DNA of 61,370 nucleotides from an uncultured Dorea sp. (GCA_934307335.1 CAKRCL010000004.1:1-61370); one strand, 5' to 3'; positions 36,116-46,091 are shown, numbered from the stretch's first letter. The notes: generated from the letters alone by a model not told the origin. A program made the numbers and translations.

Positions 36116-38405
36116 AAGCCTTCGTTTCGCTCCCTTCCTTAAGAGTATACTGAATTTTTCCACCGAATTCAACTGTGATTTCAATTCCTCCACAATTTGC
36201 TGTATTGTAAATCCGACTGCCGATTTTTTCAAGCCGTTCCAGTGTTTCTACATGCGGATGACCATACGAATTCTCCACTCCTGCGGAGATTAATGTATAA
36301 CCTGGTCTTACCAGATTCAAAAACGTTTCTGATGACGAATTCCTGGATCCGTGATGTGCCGCCTTTAACACTTCAATTGTCTTGTCCAAATAATATTTCT
36401 GAATCGTTTTACACAACAGCTCTTCCCCTTCTCCTTCTACATCTCCGGTAAATAAAAAATCAAAATCTCGATAGCTAAGCAATAAAATCATGGACGCTGC
36501 ATTTCCAGTCTCTCCTTGATAATCATCGCCAGGTCCCAGACACACAATCTCCATATCCCCGTCATGTATTTTTTCTCCCGCTTTTATTACAGCTACTGAT
36601 ACTCCATTCTTCCAAGCCATCTTAGCCAGTCTTTTCAAACTGTCATCCCATACTTTTTCTTCCGGAAGGACTATCGTTCCAATCTTTACTCCAACCTTTT
36701 GTCGTTCTAACATCTCTTCAATTCCATTTTTGTGATCACTATCTCCATGAGAAACAAATACATAATCCAGTTTTCCTATTCCTTTTGATAATAGATATGG
36801 TTCAATCCGATACTGCCCGACTTGTTTAATATCTGTACTTCCACCATCTATCATGCAAGTCATTCTTCCCGGACCTTTCACAAATATTCCATCACCCTGT
36901 CCCACATCTAATATAGCCACTTGCATCTGCGTTGCACTTTCAAATCTGTGCAACAAGACAGACAGTCCCACAATAGCCAAATATATTCCTGTCTTTTTCC
37001 CAAGCTTTTTGTTGTAAATGCAAACATACCAGGCAAACAATATACACCCATAAAACAAGAAAATCTGCCAAAGCTCTGGCCTTCCCACCACGACTCGCGC
37101 ACCCGGAAACTGTATCATCCATTCACAGATATATTCATAAACCACAAGAATCCACTCACAAACTTTTAACATCCATTTACCAGAAATACTCAATATCTCC
37201 GAAAAGAGCATACAGATAAAGCTCCCGGTTATTCCAAGAGGTAATAAGATTGACATAAGTGGAATTACAAGTAGATTTAAAAATGCTGCATACAATGGAA
37301 ATTCATAAAAATAATACAATACAATCGGCAAAAGAAACAATTGCATTTCTATGTTGCTTTTTATATTGTCTTTCATAATATCAATTGCTTTCTTTTTGGA
37401 TGACTCCATATTCTGACCAGGCGGAATCAAAATCAATACTGCAAATACAGCAAGAAATGACAACCAGAATGCTCCATCAAAAATACTCAAAGGTCTCCAT
37501 AGCAACACCACTGCTACAGCTACGGCTAATGCTGTTATACCATCATAATGCCTTCCGACAATATCTGCACCTACACGAAACAAATACATAATCCCTGCCC
37601 TTATAACAGAAACTGTGAAACCGATCATCAGTACATAGAATGCAAAAAAGAAGATTCCAGCAACTCCACCAATCGAAAAACTTCCTGTCGCTTTCCTTAG
37701 CAGTTGATAAATTCCTATTCCTATAACCGATAAATGCAGACCCGAAATAGCCAATATATGGCCTATTCCATTTACTTGATATAATTTTTTCGTATTCGGA
37801 TCCATCTGAGCTCTTTCCCCCAGGATCATCGCTGTCAGAATTCCTCCCTTTTCTTCTCCCAGCTGTTCTAACAGTACCCTTTTCCAACATCTGCGAATAT
37901 TTTGCAGCATATCCTGAATTTTATTATAATTATAATTTGTGATTTTACAGGATTCGCTCCATATCTTTCCATGGATATTTTGTCTTCTGTAGTAATCTTT
38001 TTGATTAAAATTACCTGGATTTCTCGCCATTTCAAAAAATTCGAGTTTTCCATTTGCTTCTACCTCATTTCCGAGCTTTATGTTTATCTTATTTTCATCA
38101 TAAATGATTATTTTGGATTCTTTTACAAATGATATCTGACCTTCGTGGTCTTTTTTGCTTTGTTGATTTTTTTGATCTTTTTGAATATAAATAGAACAAT
38201 TTTTCAGATATAATATTTGATACTTTTCTTTTTCTTCTTGTTGATATACCTGGCCTCTGACGATCAGCCAGTCCCCTTCTTCACCATATTTTTCAATGGG
38301 AGAAGGTCGAAGTTCTTTTACAAACTTCGCACCTGCTCCAATTGTCAGAATTCCAATTAAAAATGCGATCACCAGGCATATACTGCACAGTGGTCTGTTT
38401 TTCAA
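36099..38405 (-). CDS. comEC: DNA uptake channel ComEC/Rec2
   Basis: Polytopic membrane protein that carries transforming DNA across the membrane. 768 residues: N-terminal DUF4131/OB part (about 30-180), the Competence channel domain (GERAQMDPNTKKLYQVNGIGHILAISGLHLSV onward, many membrane segments), and a C-terminal metallo-beta-lactamase fold with ILDVGQGDGIFV, DGGS, VSHGDSDHKNG and AAHHGSRNSSS. All domains look intact. It starts with TTG at 38405, eight bases after AAAGGAG. Directly downstream of the GerMN lipoprotein (2-base gap). Confidence 0.95.
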   Translation of the reverse strand: MKNRPLCSICLVIAFLIGILTIGAGAKFVKELRPSPIEKYGEEGDWLIVRGQVYQQEEKEKYQILYLKNCSIYIQKDQKNQQSKKDHEGQISFVKESKIIIYDENKINIKLGNEVEANGKLEFFEMARNPGNFNQKDYYRRQNIHGKIWSESCKITNYNYNKIQDMLQNIRRCWKRVLLEQLGEEKGGILTAMILGERAQMDPNTKKLYQVNGIGHILAISGLHLSVIGIGIYQLLRKATGSFSIGGVAGIFFFAFYVLMIGFTVSVIRAGIMYLFRVGADIVGRHYDGITALAVAVAVVLLWRPLSIFDGAFWLSFLAVFAVLILIPPGQNMESSKKKAIDIMKDNIKSNIEMQLFLLPIVLYYFYEFPLYAAFLNLLVIPLMSILLPLGITGSFICMLFSEILSISGKWMLKVCEWILVVYEYICEWMIQFPGARVVVGRPELWQIFLFYGCILFAWYVCIYNKKLGKKTGIYLAIVGLSVLLHRFESATQMQVAILDVGQGDGIFVKGPGRMTCMIDGGSTDIKQVGQYRIEPYLLSKGIGKLDYVFVSHGDSDHKNGIEEMLERQKVGVKIGTIVLPEEKVWDDSLKRLAKMAWKNGVSVAVIKAGEKIHDGDMEIVCLGPGDDYQGETGNAASMILLLSYRDFDFLFTGDVEGEGEELLCKTIQKYYLDKTIEVLKAAHHGSRNSSSETFLNLVRPGYTLISAGVENSYGHPHVETLERLEKIGSRIYNTANCGGIEITVEFGGKIQYTLKEGSETKAYEESE

Positions 38406-38407
38406 AT

Positions 38408-39328
38408 TTATGACTCCTTTACAATATCTTCTCGTTCGCTCAACGGTTTGCTAAGATCTACCGTATCCTGATACTTAAGGTTCGAATCTCCATTAATCAA
38501 TATCTGTACTTGTGACGCACTGCCACTACGAATGATAGAATTTACAATTGAATAAATTGTCACTTCTGGCTGCACATCTATAATATTTAAAAATCCATTA
38601 TCAAAATTCACATAACAGATATCGTCTTTTACTGACACCCCAATTAACACTGTATCTGGTGGAATCACTTTCTTATGTTCCTCCCCGGAAGGTCCTCGCA
38701 TCAATTGTTCCACAATCAGTTTTTCTTTTAATATATTACTATTATACCGGACATAATCTTTCTCCACTTCCAATTTTTCACCAGCACTATCTGAAAAGAA
38801 TAATTCAAGATCTGCGCCCTGGTATGTATGAAGTGTAGACCCTGTATTTTGGACAAAATCATCTGCATTCATAGCTCCGATATCATTCCCCTGTGAATCT
38901 TGTAACGGTTCATCTCCGATATAAAATTTTACAGAATTCACTCCGTCAATTTGTATCAGTGACTGTACCATCGATGCCCGAAAAAGTAATTCTGGTACTT
39001 TTTCTACTTTCTTATATCTGTCATTAAAAGAAATCTCCAGACGTCCGCTTATAAGTTCCCATTTTTCAACCTTGACTCCTTCCGGAAACGCACTCTTTTT
39101 TTCCACATCTTCTGGATTTTTCTTAAGAGTTTTTAACATCGATTCGATTTGTTTCTCTGTCGTATCTCCATCGATCTGACATTTTTCCTGTTCTAACGCC
39201 GTTGCCTGCGTATTAACATAGTATAATTCATACGCATCATCTTCCATATCGTTCTTTTTACAAGCTGTAAGAATCAACACGCAAAAAAACAGACATAAAC
39301 ATACTCTATATTTTTTTTGTTTATTCAT
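38408..39328 (-). CDS. GerMN-domain lipoprotein
   Basis: A 306-residue secreted lipoprotein: signal sequence with lipobox LTAC (C23), then a repeated pair of GerMN-like halves (SGRLEISFNDRYKKVEKVPELLFRASMVQSLIQIDGVNSVKFYIG and DICYVNFDNGFLNIIDVQPEVTIYSIVNSIIRSGSASQVQILINGD). GerMN is found in the spore protein GerM and in actinobacterial LpqB. It lies 15 bases after the sensor kinase gene, an arrangement matching mtrA-mtrB-lpqB, so it may modulate the kinase. This link is an inference. Confidence 0.87.
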   Translation of the reverse strand: MNKQKKYRVCLCLFFCVLILTACKKNDMEDDAYELYYVNTQATALEQEKCQIDGDTTEKQIESMLKTLKKNPEDVEKKSAFPEGVKVEKWELISGRLEISFNDRYKKVEKVPELLFRASMVQSLIQIDGVNSVKFYIGDEPLQDSQGNDIGAMNADDFVQNTGSTLHTYQGADLELFFSDSAGEKLEVEKDYVRYNSNILKEKLIVEQLMRGPSGEEHKKVIPPDTVLIGVSVKDDICYVNFDNGFLNIIDVQPEVTIYSIVNSIIRSGSASQVQILINGDSNLKYQDTVDLSKPLSEREDIVKES

Positions 39329-39343
39329 AATTTCCGCTCCCTC

Positions 39344-40822
39344 CTATGAAACATAAGTCAACGGAATTTTTACTGTAAATGTAGTTCCTTTTCCCAGCTG
39401 GCTGTAGACTCTGATTGCTCCTCTGTGCATAACAATTGCACTCCTTGCAATTGCAAGTCCGAGCCCAGTTCCTCCTATTTCTCGTGAATGAGACTTGTCT
39501 ACCCGATAAAATCTTTCAAAAATATGATCCGTCTCTTCTTGTGCAATTCCAATTCCGGAATCCGCTACTTCAATATAAAACAACTTATGATCCGCATTCA
39601 AAGCAACATGGACCCATCCATTTTCGTGATTGTACTTAATTGCATTTTCCACCAGATTTGTAATAGCAAGTGAGAGTTTGACCTCATCAACTTCTGCTGT
39701 CACCGGACGAAAACTTTCAAATACAACTTCAATATTACGCTTTGCCGCAATTGGACGAAGCTGCTTTAAAATCCGCTCTACCAATGCATTAATATTCACG
39801 GATGATATATTCAATGTATCGGCAGTCTTATCCATTTTTACAAGAGAAAGCAGATCATTAATAATCTTATTCTCTCGTTCTATTTCTTCAGACAAATCTC
39901 CCATGAACTCCTTATACAACTCTACCGGAACCTCTTCCTGCGCAAGCAAGGAATCTGATAATACTTTCATAGAAGTCAATGGCGTCTTCAGTTCATGAGA
40001 CACATTTGACACAAATTCCTTTCGAGAATCATCCAATACGCGAAGACGTTCCAGCATCTTATTAAATGCTTCTGTCATCTGAACTGTTTCTGTATAAGCA
40101 TTTTCATGAAGTGTACTCTCATCATAACCTGCCGTTGCATTTTCAAGTGATCTGGTAATCCTCACAAATGGACGCACCATAAGTTTGCTCAACACCAACG
40201 ATACAAGTATCCAAATAATTAAAATGATACCTCCAACAGTCTGGGCGCTGACCTTCAGTTCATGAAGTGTATCGACAATTGTATCCGTTGATACACTGAC
40301 AAGCATTACTCCCTTTACGGTATCTGTCTGCGCATATGTAATTGGCGATGTCACTTCAATATAACGATTTTCTGCATCATAATGACTGGTTCCGCGTCCT
40401 TTGGAACACTGGATCACATCTCCTGACACAATCGTTTTTCCATCATCCATTCCATATGTATCTTCCACAATTTGAAAATTTTCATCGATCAACATCACCC
40501 GGCCATTATAGATATTCGTCAACTGGTCCAGTTCTGTCTGTATAATATCTGAATTTTTTCCTTTTGGATAATCAGTATTACCTAATTGATTACATAGAAT
40601 TGTACATTGACTTTGAATCTCGGCAGTGCGCACATTCACCGCCCGTTTTTCATAAGTATTAAGGAGTACTCCTTCAATAATCAATACTGGTATCACTCCC
40701 GCCAAAATCAAAAGGAGAGCAAATTGAAATCGGAGACTCCCTAATCTACTTCTTTTAAAATACTTCTTAACTCCTAAAATAATAACCAACTCCCCACTTC
40801 GTATGTACATACTTTGGATCAC
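39344..40822 (-). CDS. Membrane sensor histidine kinase
   Basis: 492 residues by the longest frame. Two membrane segments (about 33-55 and 195-217) flank a roughly 135-residue extracellular sensor region; then HAMP (about 215-265), HisKA with phospho-acceptor H276 (FVSNVSHELKTPLTS), and HATPase (LAITNLVENAIKYN, DSGIGIA, GGTGLGLAI). The layout is WalK/PhoR/MtrB-like. The start is uncertain: the frame begins with GTG at 40822 (ATG at 40810), inside the 3' end of the regulator gene, with no clear RBS. Pairs with the regulator just upstream. Confidence 0.88.
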   Translation of the reverse strand: MIQSMYIRSGELVIILGVKKYFKRSRLGSLRFQFALLLILAGVIPVLIIEGVLLNTYEKRAVNVRTAEIQSQCTILCNQLGNTDYPKGKNSDIIQTELDQLTNIYNGRVMLIDENFQIVEDTYGMDDGKTIVSGDVIQCSKGRGTSHYDAENRYIEVTSPITYAQTDTVKGVMLVSVSTDTIVDTLHELKVSAQTVGGIILIIWILVSLVLSKLMVRPFVRITRSLENATAGYDESTLHENAYTETVQMTEAFNKMLERLRVLDDSRKEFVSNVSHELKTPLTSMKVLSDSLLAQEEVPVELYKEFMGDLSEEIERENKIINDLLSLVKMDKTADTLNISSVNINALVERILKQLRPIAAKRNIEVVFESFRPVTAEVDEVKLSLAITNLVENAIKYNHENGWVHVALNADHKLFYIEVADSGIGIAQEETDHIFERFYRVDKSHSREIGGTGLGLAIARSAIVMHRGAIRVYSQLGKGTTFTVKIPLTYVS

Positions 40823-41456
40823 TTGGATTCTTCTCTATCTTCTCCCGAAGCCTTCGAATATGTACATCGACCGTTCTGGCATCGCCTGGATATTCATATC
40901 CCCATACGATATTCAGAAGGTTCTCTCGACTATATACTTTATCCTGATTCGTTGCAAGAAGTTCCAAAAGGTCAAATTCCTTCGCTGTAAGATTCACTTC
41001 ATGATCTCCGATTACCACTCTTCTACCTTCGCAGTCAATCTTCATATCACCTTTTACAATCTGTTTGCCACTGATTTTTTCTTCTGTCCGTTTTCCGGTC
41101 CGACGCATAATTGCTTTGATTCTTGCTTTTACTTCCAAAATATTAAACGGCTTCGTAATATAATCATCTGCTCCATACTCCAGTCCAAGAATCTTATCCA
41201 TATCATCGCCTTTTGCTGTCAGCATTACAATTGGAACATCCGAAAACTCTCGCACTTGTTGGCACACCTGAAAACCATCCATCTTAGGAAGCATTACATC
41301 CAAAAGAACTATATTATACTTATTCTCCCGAATCAACTTCAGCGCTTCTTCTCCATCATATGCACAATCTACATCCATGCCATCTTGTTCCAAACTAAAA
41401 CGTATTCCTTTTACAATCAGTTTTTCATCATCTACTACTAATACTTTTCTGCTCAT
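40767..41456 (-). CDS. OmpR-family response regulator
   Basis: 229 residues. Receiver domain with acidic pair D9/D10-E11, phospho-acceptor D53 (LLDVMLPKMDG) and K102 (TKPF); winged-helix domain with LTAKEFDLLELLATNQDKVYSRENLLNIVWGYEYPGDARTVDVHIRRLREKIE, close to WalR/YycF and MtrA. The target genes cannot be read here. RBS GGGAG. It opens 15 bases after comEA, and its 3' end overlaps the kinase frame by about 55 bases. Confidence 0.94.
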   Translation of the reverse strand: MSRKVLVVDDEKLIVKGIRFSLEQDGMDVDCAYDGEEALKLIRENKYNIVLLDVMLPKMDGFQVCQQVREFSDVPIVMLTAKGDDMDKILGLEYGADDYITKPFNILEVKARIKAIMRRTGKRTEEKISGKQIVKGDMKIDCEGRRVVIGDHEVNLTAKEFDLLELLATNQDKVYSRENLLNIVWGYEYPGDARTVDVHIRRLREKIEKNPSDPKYVHTKWGVGYYFRS

Positions 41457-41471
41457 TGCCAGTCTCCCCTG

Positions 41472-42158
41472 TCAGATCTTAATCTGATCTTTTAATTTCT
41501 GAAAGGTCCCCTTTTTAATTCCTTCTACTTCCATAAGTTCCTCTACGGAACGAAATTCCCCATGTTCTTCCCGGTATTGTAAAATCGCCTGCGCTCTTAC
41601 TTCACCGATTCCATTCAATGTCATCAGTTCTTCTTTCGTTGCAGTATTCAGATTCACTTTCCCTGAATCCTCAGTTTCAGCATCTCTTGCATCTTTCCCA
41701 CCTTGTCCAACTGCTATCTGAGATGCAAACTTTCCAGAATCAATTTCTTCCTGCGATGGGACGTACAGTTGCTGTTCATCTCTCAAAAGTTCTGCCTGGT
41801 TCAAATAAGAAAAAGCGGCAGTATCGGTCATACCTCCTGCTGCCTCTATTGCTTCGTATACTCTACTTCCGGCTTCAAGCTCATAGACTCCCGGATGCTT
41901 CACGTTGCCGCACACGTGTACATACAATTCCCGTAATCCTTCTTCACTTTCTGCCTTTTCATTCTCACTATCCTGCAAGTCCTCACCGGAATCCTCGTAG
42001 GACTTCTCCTCTTGATCCGCACGTTCTTCTTGCACAGGCACTTCTTTCAGCTCAAGTTCATCACTATTGTCTTTCCGACATCCTACGCTCATAACTGTAA
42101 TAAATAATATTATTACAACCTGTATCAAATACCTGGAAATATACCTTATCTTACTCAT
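41472..42158 (-). CDS. comEA: ComEA-type DNA-binding lipoprotein
   Basis: About 228 residues. N-terminal membrane/signal segment with a cysteine in the lipobox position (VMSVGC, C27), an acidic glutamate-rich spacer, an SLBB domain (LYVHVCGNVKHPGVYELEAGSRVYEAIEAAGG), and a C-terminal helix-hairpin-helix pair (VNLNTATKEELMTLNGIGEVRAQAILQYREEHGEFRSVEELMEVEGI). This is the outer-surface DNA receptor for ComEC. I start at the ATG at 42158, four bases after AAAGGAGG. First gene of the run; usual ComEA is not lipidated, so the lipobox should be noted. Confidence 0.9.
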   Translation of the reverse strand: MSKIRYISRYLIQVVIILFITVMSVGCRKDNSDELELKEVPVQEERADQEEKSYEDSGEDLQDSENEKAESEEGLRELYVHVCGNVKHPGVYELEAGSRVYEAIEAAGGMTDTAAFSYLNQAELLRDEQQLYVPSQEEIDSGKFASQIAVGQGGKDARDAETEDSGKVNLNTATKEELMTLNGIGEVRAQAILQYREEHGEFRSVEELMEVEGIKKGTFQKLKDQIKI

Positions 42159-42219
42159 ATATCCTCCTTTGTAATTCTCATACAAAGCAGTTCATACCCT
42201 CGAAATGTAAGACACATTT

Positions 42220-42248
42220 ATTGTACTATTTCCATTGAAAAATTGCAA
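42220..42248 (-). promoter_or_regulatory. Promoter for the comEA run
   Basis: On the minus strand TTGCAA (42248-42243), a 17-base spacer and TACAAT (42225-42220), with the -35 inside the 3' end of the YdcZ-family gene. The leader to the comEA start is about 55 bases. Confidence 0.6.
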
Positions 42249-42657
42249 CTCCGACAAGCGCAATTCCCATGCCGATTACCTTTCTCCATTCCAATGGTTC
42301 TTTCTCCACCCCGAACATTCCCAAAAGTTCGATAATATACGCAACAATCAACTGTGATATAACGATCAGAAGTGCTGCTTTTGCAGGGCCAAGCTGATTC
42401 ATAGCCTGTATAACTGTCAGTGTAATTCCTGCTCCGATCACACCTCCCAGCAACAGATATTTCGGTTCAACTTTTCCAAGCATCATCACATCATCTCTTC
42501 CGGCGATCAGCCATGCTGCCAGACACACTGCAAATGCTGTTAATTGGACCCAGGCATTACTGACCCACATGCCTGTTGTCTTTGTAACTTCTGTATTAAA
42601 CACTCCCTGAATACTCATAAGAGCCCCTGATAAAAGTGCTATAAAAAAACCGATCAT
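42226..42657 (-). CDS. YdcZ/DUF606 family membrane protein
   Basis: A 143-residue protein with about five hydrophobic segments, matching the YdcZ (DUF606) family, which is distantly related to drug/metabolite (EamA) transporters and often works as a pair of short proteins. GALMSIQGVFNTEV and KYLLLGGVIGAGITLTVI are the visible conserved blocks. Only one copy is here. RBS GGGAGG. Between argD and comEA but likely a separate unit. Confidence 0.82.
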   Translation of the reverse strand: MIGFFIALLSGALMSIQGVFNTEVTKTTGMWVSNAWVQLTAFAVCLAAWLIAGRDDVMMLGKVEPKYLLLGGVIGAGITLTVIQAMNQLGPAKAALLIVISQLIVAYIIELLGMFGVEKEPLEWRKVIGMGIALVGVAIFQWK

Positions 42658-42736
42658 CTGTCTATACCTCCCTGTGTTCAGAATATAGTATATCCAATGA
42701 CCGGCTCCATTATTACTCTTTATGAAATGTTATTTT

Positions 42737-43927
42737 CTACAATACTTTCTTTAAGATTTTGATCATCTCGTCCACATGCTCTTTTTCAATAATAAGCGGA
42801 GGCACAAGACGGAGTACATTTCCTTTTGCACTGATAATCAAAAGACCTTCTTTTAGTGCTTCCATACTGATCTCGCCTACAGGCTTTTTGACCTTGATCC
42901 CCTGGATCAGGCCAAGTCCTCTTCGCTCAAGTACTCCTTCATGTTCTGCAACAAGTTCATCTAACTTTTCTGCCATGTAAGCTCCGATTTCACGTACATG
43001 TGCTACAAGATCGTATTTTTCAAATAATTCAATCGTCTTGGCAACCGCTGCACACGCCAGTGGATTTCCACCATAAGTCGTACCATGGTCTCCCGGCTCA
43101 AGGGAATATTCTGCCACTTCTTTTGTCATGGCAAATGCTCCGACCGGAACTCCGTTTCCAATCGCTTTTGCCATCGTCATGATATCCGGCTTTACACCAT
43201 ATCCCTGCCATGCAAACATAGAACCGGTGCGCCCCATACCACATTGAATCTCATCACAGATCAGAAGAATTCCTTCTTCATCGCAAAGTTTGCGAAGTCC
43301 TTTCATAAATTCATCCGTGGCCGGAGTGATTCCGCCTTCACCTTGGAGAGCTTCCAGAATAATCGCGCATGTCTTATCACTGACCAGTGCCTTCACACTT
43401 TCAAGATCGTTGTATTTCGCAAATTTCACACCTGGAATCAACGGTTCAAATGGAGTTCTGTAATGTTCTGTACCTGTAACAGACAACGCTCCCATACTTC
43501 TTCCATGGAAAGAGTCTTCCATAGCAATAAACTCATAACGTCCGGTTCCTTTTTTATATGCATATTTTCTGGCTGCTTTCAATGCACCTTCAATTGCCTC
43601 TGTACCACTGTTCGTAAAAAACACTTTATCCATCTCAGATATTTTCAAAAGTGCTTTTGCCGCTTTTCCACAAGTTGTATTATAATACAGATTTGAAGTA
43701 TGTGTCAGAAGATCAATTTGATTTTTCAGCGCTTCTTTAAATTCTTCATTGCTGTATCCCAGGCCACACACTGCAATTCCTGCGGCAAAGTCCAGATATT
43801 TCTTTCCTTCTGTATCGCTGAGATATACTCCTTCACCATGATCCAGGACAACCGGAAAACGATTATATGTATGCACCAGTTCAGAGTTTGTCTCTTCCAT
43901 ATAAATCTTTGTCTGATTATTCTCCAT
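42737..43927 (-). CDS. argD: Acetylornithine aminotransferase
   Basis: PLP class III enzyme of arginine synthesis, about 396 residues. Seen: [57 protein letters not shown], and the PLP lysine in [16 protein letters not shown]. The start is one of the two adjacent ATGs at 43930/43927, after AGAAGG; the frame opens at 43951 inside argB. It overlaps the argB stop, so the two are coupled. Last gene of the arginine operon. Confidence 0.94.
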   Translation of the reverse strand: MENNQTKIYMEETNSELVHTYNRFPVVLDHGEGVYLSDTEGKKYLDFAAGIAVCGLGYSNEEFKEALKNQIDLLTHTSNLYYNTTCGKAAKALLKISEMDKVFFTNSGTEAIEGALKAARKYAYKKGTGRYEFIAMEDSFHGRSMGALSVTGTEHYRTPFEPLIPGVKFAKYNDLESVKALVSDKTCAIILEALQGEGGITPATDEFMKGLRKLCDEEGILLICDEIQCGMGRTGSMFAWQGYGVKPDIMTMAKAIGNGVPVGAFAMTKEVAEYSLEPGDHGTTYGGNPLACAAVAKTIELFEKYDLVAHVREIGAYMAEKLDELVAEHEGVLERRGLGLIQGIKVKKPVGEISMEALKEGLLIISAKGNVLRLVPPLIIEKEHVDEMIKILKKVL

Positions 43928-44816
43928 CATAATACCTTCTCTCACTATCATTTAAAATGGCTGTACCGATTCCTTTATTTGTAAATATTTCCAACAGTAA
44001 GCAGTGTGGAATTCTTCCATCCAAAATATGTACTCTGGATACTCCACTTTCGATGGCTTCAATACAGTTATTGATCTTCGGAAGCATTCCACCGCCGATA
44101 TACCCATCTTCTACCAGTTCATGTGCAGCAGATATCGTCAACTCTGAAATCAATGTAGCCGGATCCTTCGGGTCTTTATATACACCTTCAATATCTGTCA
44201 GGAATGCAAGTTTCTCTGCCTTCATTGCTTTTGCAATAGCACATGCAGCGTCATCTGCATTGATGTTGTATGTATTATTTTCGTCATCCAGACCTACCGG
44301 GCAAATAATTGGGAGAAAATCTTTCTCAAGAAGATCATATAAAATATCTGTATTTACCTTTGTCACATCACCAACAAATCCAATGTCCTCGCCATCTGCA
44401 TATTTTTTTTCTACAGAGAGAAGTCTTCCGTCTTTACCGCTGATACCGATTGCGCGAACCCCCAGGCTTTCTACAAGTTGAACCAAGCTCTTATTTACTT
44501 TTCCAAGAACCATCTCTGCAAGCTCCATCGTTGCTTCATCTGTCACACGAAGCCCGTTTTTGAACTCCGGTTTCATTCCGACTTTTTGAATCCAACGACT
44601 GATTTCCTTGCCGCCGCCATGTACAATGATTGGTTTGAATCCTACCAGTTTCAGAAGTGTTACATCCTGAATAACTCTTGCTTTGAGTTCTTCATCTACC
44701 ATAGCACTTCCGCCATATTTTACTACAATAATCTTACGGTTAAAACGTTGGATATATGGAAGCGCCTCAATCAGCACCTCTGCTTTATCCAAATATTGCT
44801 GCATATCTTTATTCAT
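43917..44816 (-). CDS. argB: Acetylglutamate kinase
   Basis: Phosphorylates N-acetylglutamate. About 299 residues. Seen: [26 protein letters not shown], the [11 protein letters not shown] block, and [21 protein letters not shown]. The N-terminal helix ([20 protein letters not shown]) present here is the one associated with arginine-inhibited hexameric kinases, so feedback inhibition is likely. Start at the ATG at 44816 after AGAAGGGAAG; the frame begins with a TTG six bases earlier. Confidence 0.95.
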   Translation of the reverse strand: MNKDMQQYLDKAEVLIEALPYIQRFNRKIIVVKYGGSAMVDEELKARVIQDVTLLKLVGFKPIIVHGGGKEISRWIQKVGMKPEFKNGLRVTDEATMELAEMVLGKVNKSLVQLVESLGVRAIGISGKDGRLLSVEKKYADGEDIGFVGDVTKVNTDILYDLLEKDFLPIICPVGLDDENNTYNINADDAACAIAKAMKAEKLAFLTDIEGVYKDPKDPATLISELTISAAHELVEDGYIGGGMLPKINNCIEAIESGVSRVHILDGRIPHCLLLEIFTNKGIGTAILNDSERRYYDGE

Positions 44817-44867
44817 GTCCAAAACTTCCCTTCTGATTTTTGTATGTCAAATTACAATATTCTGTAA

Positions 44868-46091
44868 TTAACTTCTGTAATCTGCATTGATATTAATATA
44901 TTCATGTGTCAGATCACAGCCCCATGCTGTTGCACTGTACGAACCCATCTTAATATCTGCTGTCGCAGTAATCTCTGATTCAGACAGGATCTTTGTTGCT
45001 ACTTCTTCACTGTAATCAGTTGCAACACCATTTTCAATAATCTGAAGCTTTCCTGCTTTACTTTCAAAGAACAGATCTACCTTTTCCGGATCAAACTGTG
45101 CTCCGGAATATCCCATTGCGCAGAGAATTCTGCCCCAGTTTGCATCATGTCCGGCAATCGCTGCCTTTGTAAGATTAGAGCATACCACAGATTTTGCAAG
45201 TGTTTTTGCCTGCTGAATACTCTCAGCTCCTACAACCTTTACCTCAAATAAAGCAGTTGCTCCCTCACCATCTCCTGCCATTTTCTTGGCAAGTGTCTCA
45301 TTTACCATGTGAAGTGCCTCTTTAAATGTCTCATATTCTGAAGTACCATAAGTAATCTCCGGATTACCTGCCAGACCATTTGCAAGAAGAATTGCAGTAT
45401 CATTTGTAGAAGTGTCTCCATCTACAGAAATCATATTATAAGTATCTTCCACATCTTCACTCAGTGCTTTCTGAAGTGCCTCTTTGGTAATAGATGCATC
45501 TGTTGTAATAAATGCAAGCATTGTACACATATTCGGGTGAATCATACCTGAACCTTTAGACATTCCGCCAATCGTCACTGTCTTTCCACCAATTTCAATC
45601 TCTACTGCCATCTCTTTTTCTACAGTATCGGTTGTCATAATCGCCAAAGCCGCATCATGTCCACTTTCTAAGTCTTCTGCTTTTTTCCCTGCCAGCACCT
45701 GGATTCCATCCACCAGTTTCTGCATCGGAAGCTGCATTCCGATTACACCTGTTGAACCGACCAGAACACCTGCTGCGTCAATGTTCAGCGCTTTTGCTGC
45801 TGCCTCGGCTGTCTCTTTACAGTAGCCCATACCTTCTTCACCGGTACATGCATTGGCAATACCTGAATTTACAACAACTGCCTGTACACCCACTCCGCTG
45901 TCTACAACCTGTCGATCCCATTTAACCGGAGCTGCTTTTACGACATTCGTTGTAAATGTGCCTGCTGATACACATGGCACCCGACTATAGATCACCGCCA
46001 TATCGGTGCGTCCCTGATACTTGATTCCTGCTGCTGTACTTGCAGCCGCATATCCTTTTGCAGCTGTTACGCCGCCTTTTATCTGCTTCAT
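44868..46091 (-). CDS. argJ: Bifunctional glutamate N-acetyltransferase/ornithine acetyltransferase
   Basis: Recycles the acetyl group in arginine synthesis. About 407 residues, autocleaved into two subunits. The cleavage region MSKGSGMIHPNMCTML is visible, with the nucleophile threonine; the residue before it is Cys where Ala is usual. Other blocks: GIKYQGRTDMAVI, SGIANACTGEEG, ISVDGDTSTNDTAILLANG. Start at the ATG at 46091, five bases after GGAGG; the longer frame runs into the upstream gene. Whether it can use acetyl-CoA (bifunctional) cannot be read. Confidence 0.94.
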   Translation of the reverse strand: MKQIKGGVTAAKGYAAASTAAGIKYQGRTDMAVIYSRVPCVSAGTFTTNVVKAAPVKWDRQVVDSGVGVQAVVVNSGIANACTGEEGMGYCKETAEAAAKALNIDAAGVLVGSTGVIGMQLPMQKLVDGIQVLAGKKAEDLESGHDAALAIMTTDTVEKEMAVEIEIGGKTVTIGGMSKGSGMIHPNMCTMLAFITTDASITKEALQKALSEDVEDTYNMISVDGDTSTNDTAILLANGLAGNPEITYGTSEYETFKEALHMVNETLAKKMAGDGEGATALFEVKVVGAESIQQAKTLAKSVVCSNLTKAAIAGHDANWGRILCAMGYSGAQFDPEKVDLFFESKAGKLQIIENGVATDYSEEVATKILSESEITATADIKMGSYSATAWGCDLTHEYININADYRS

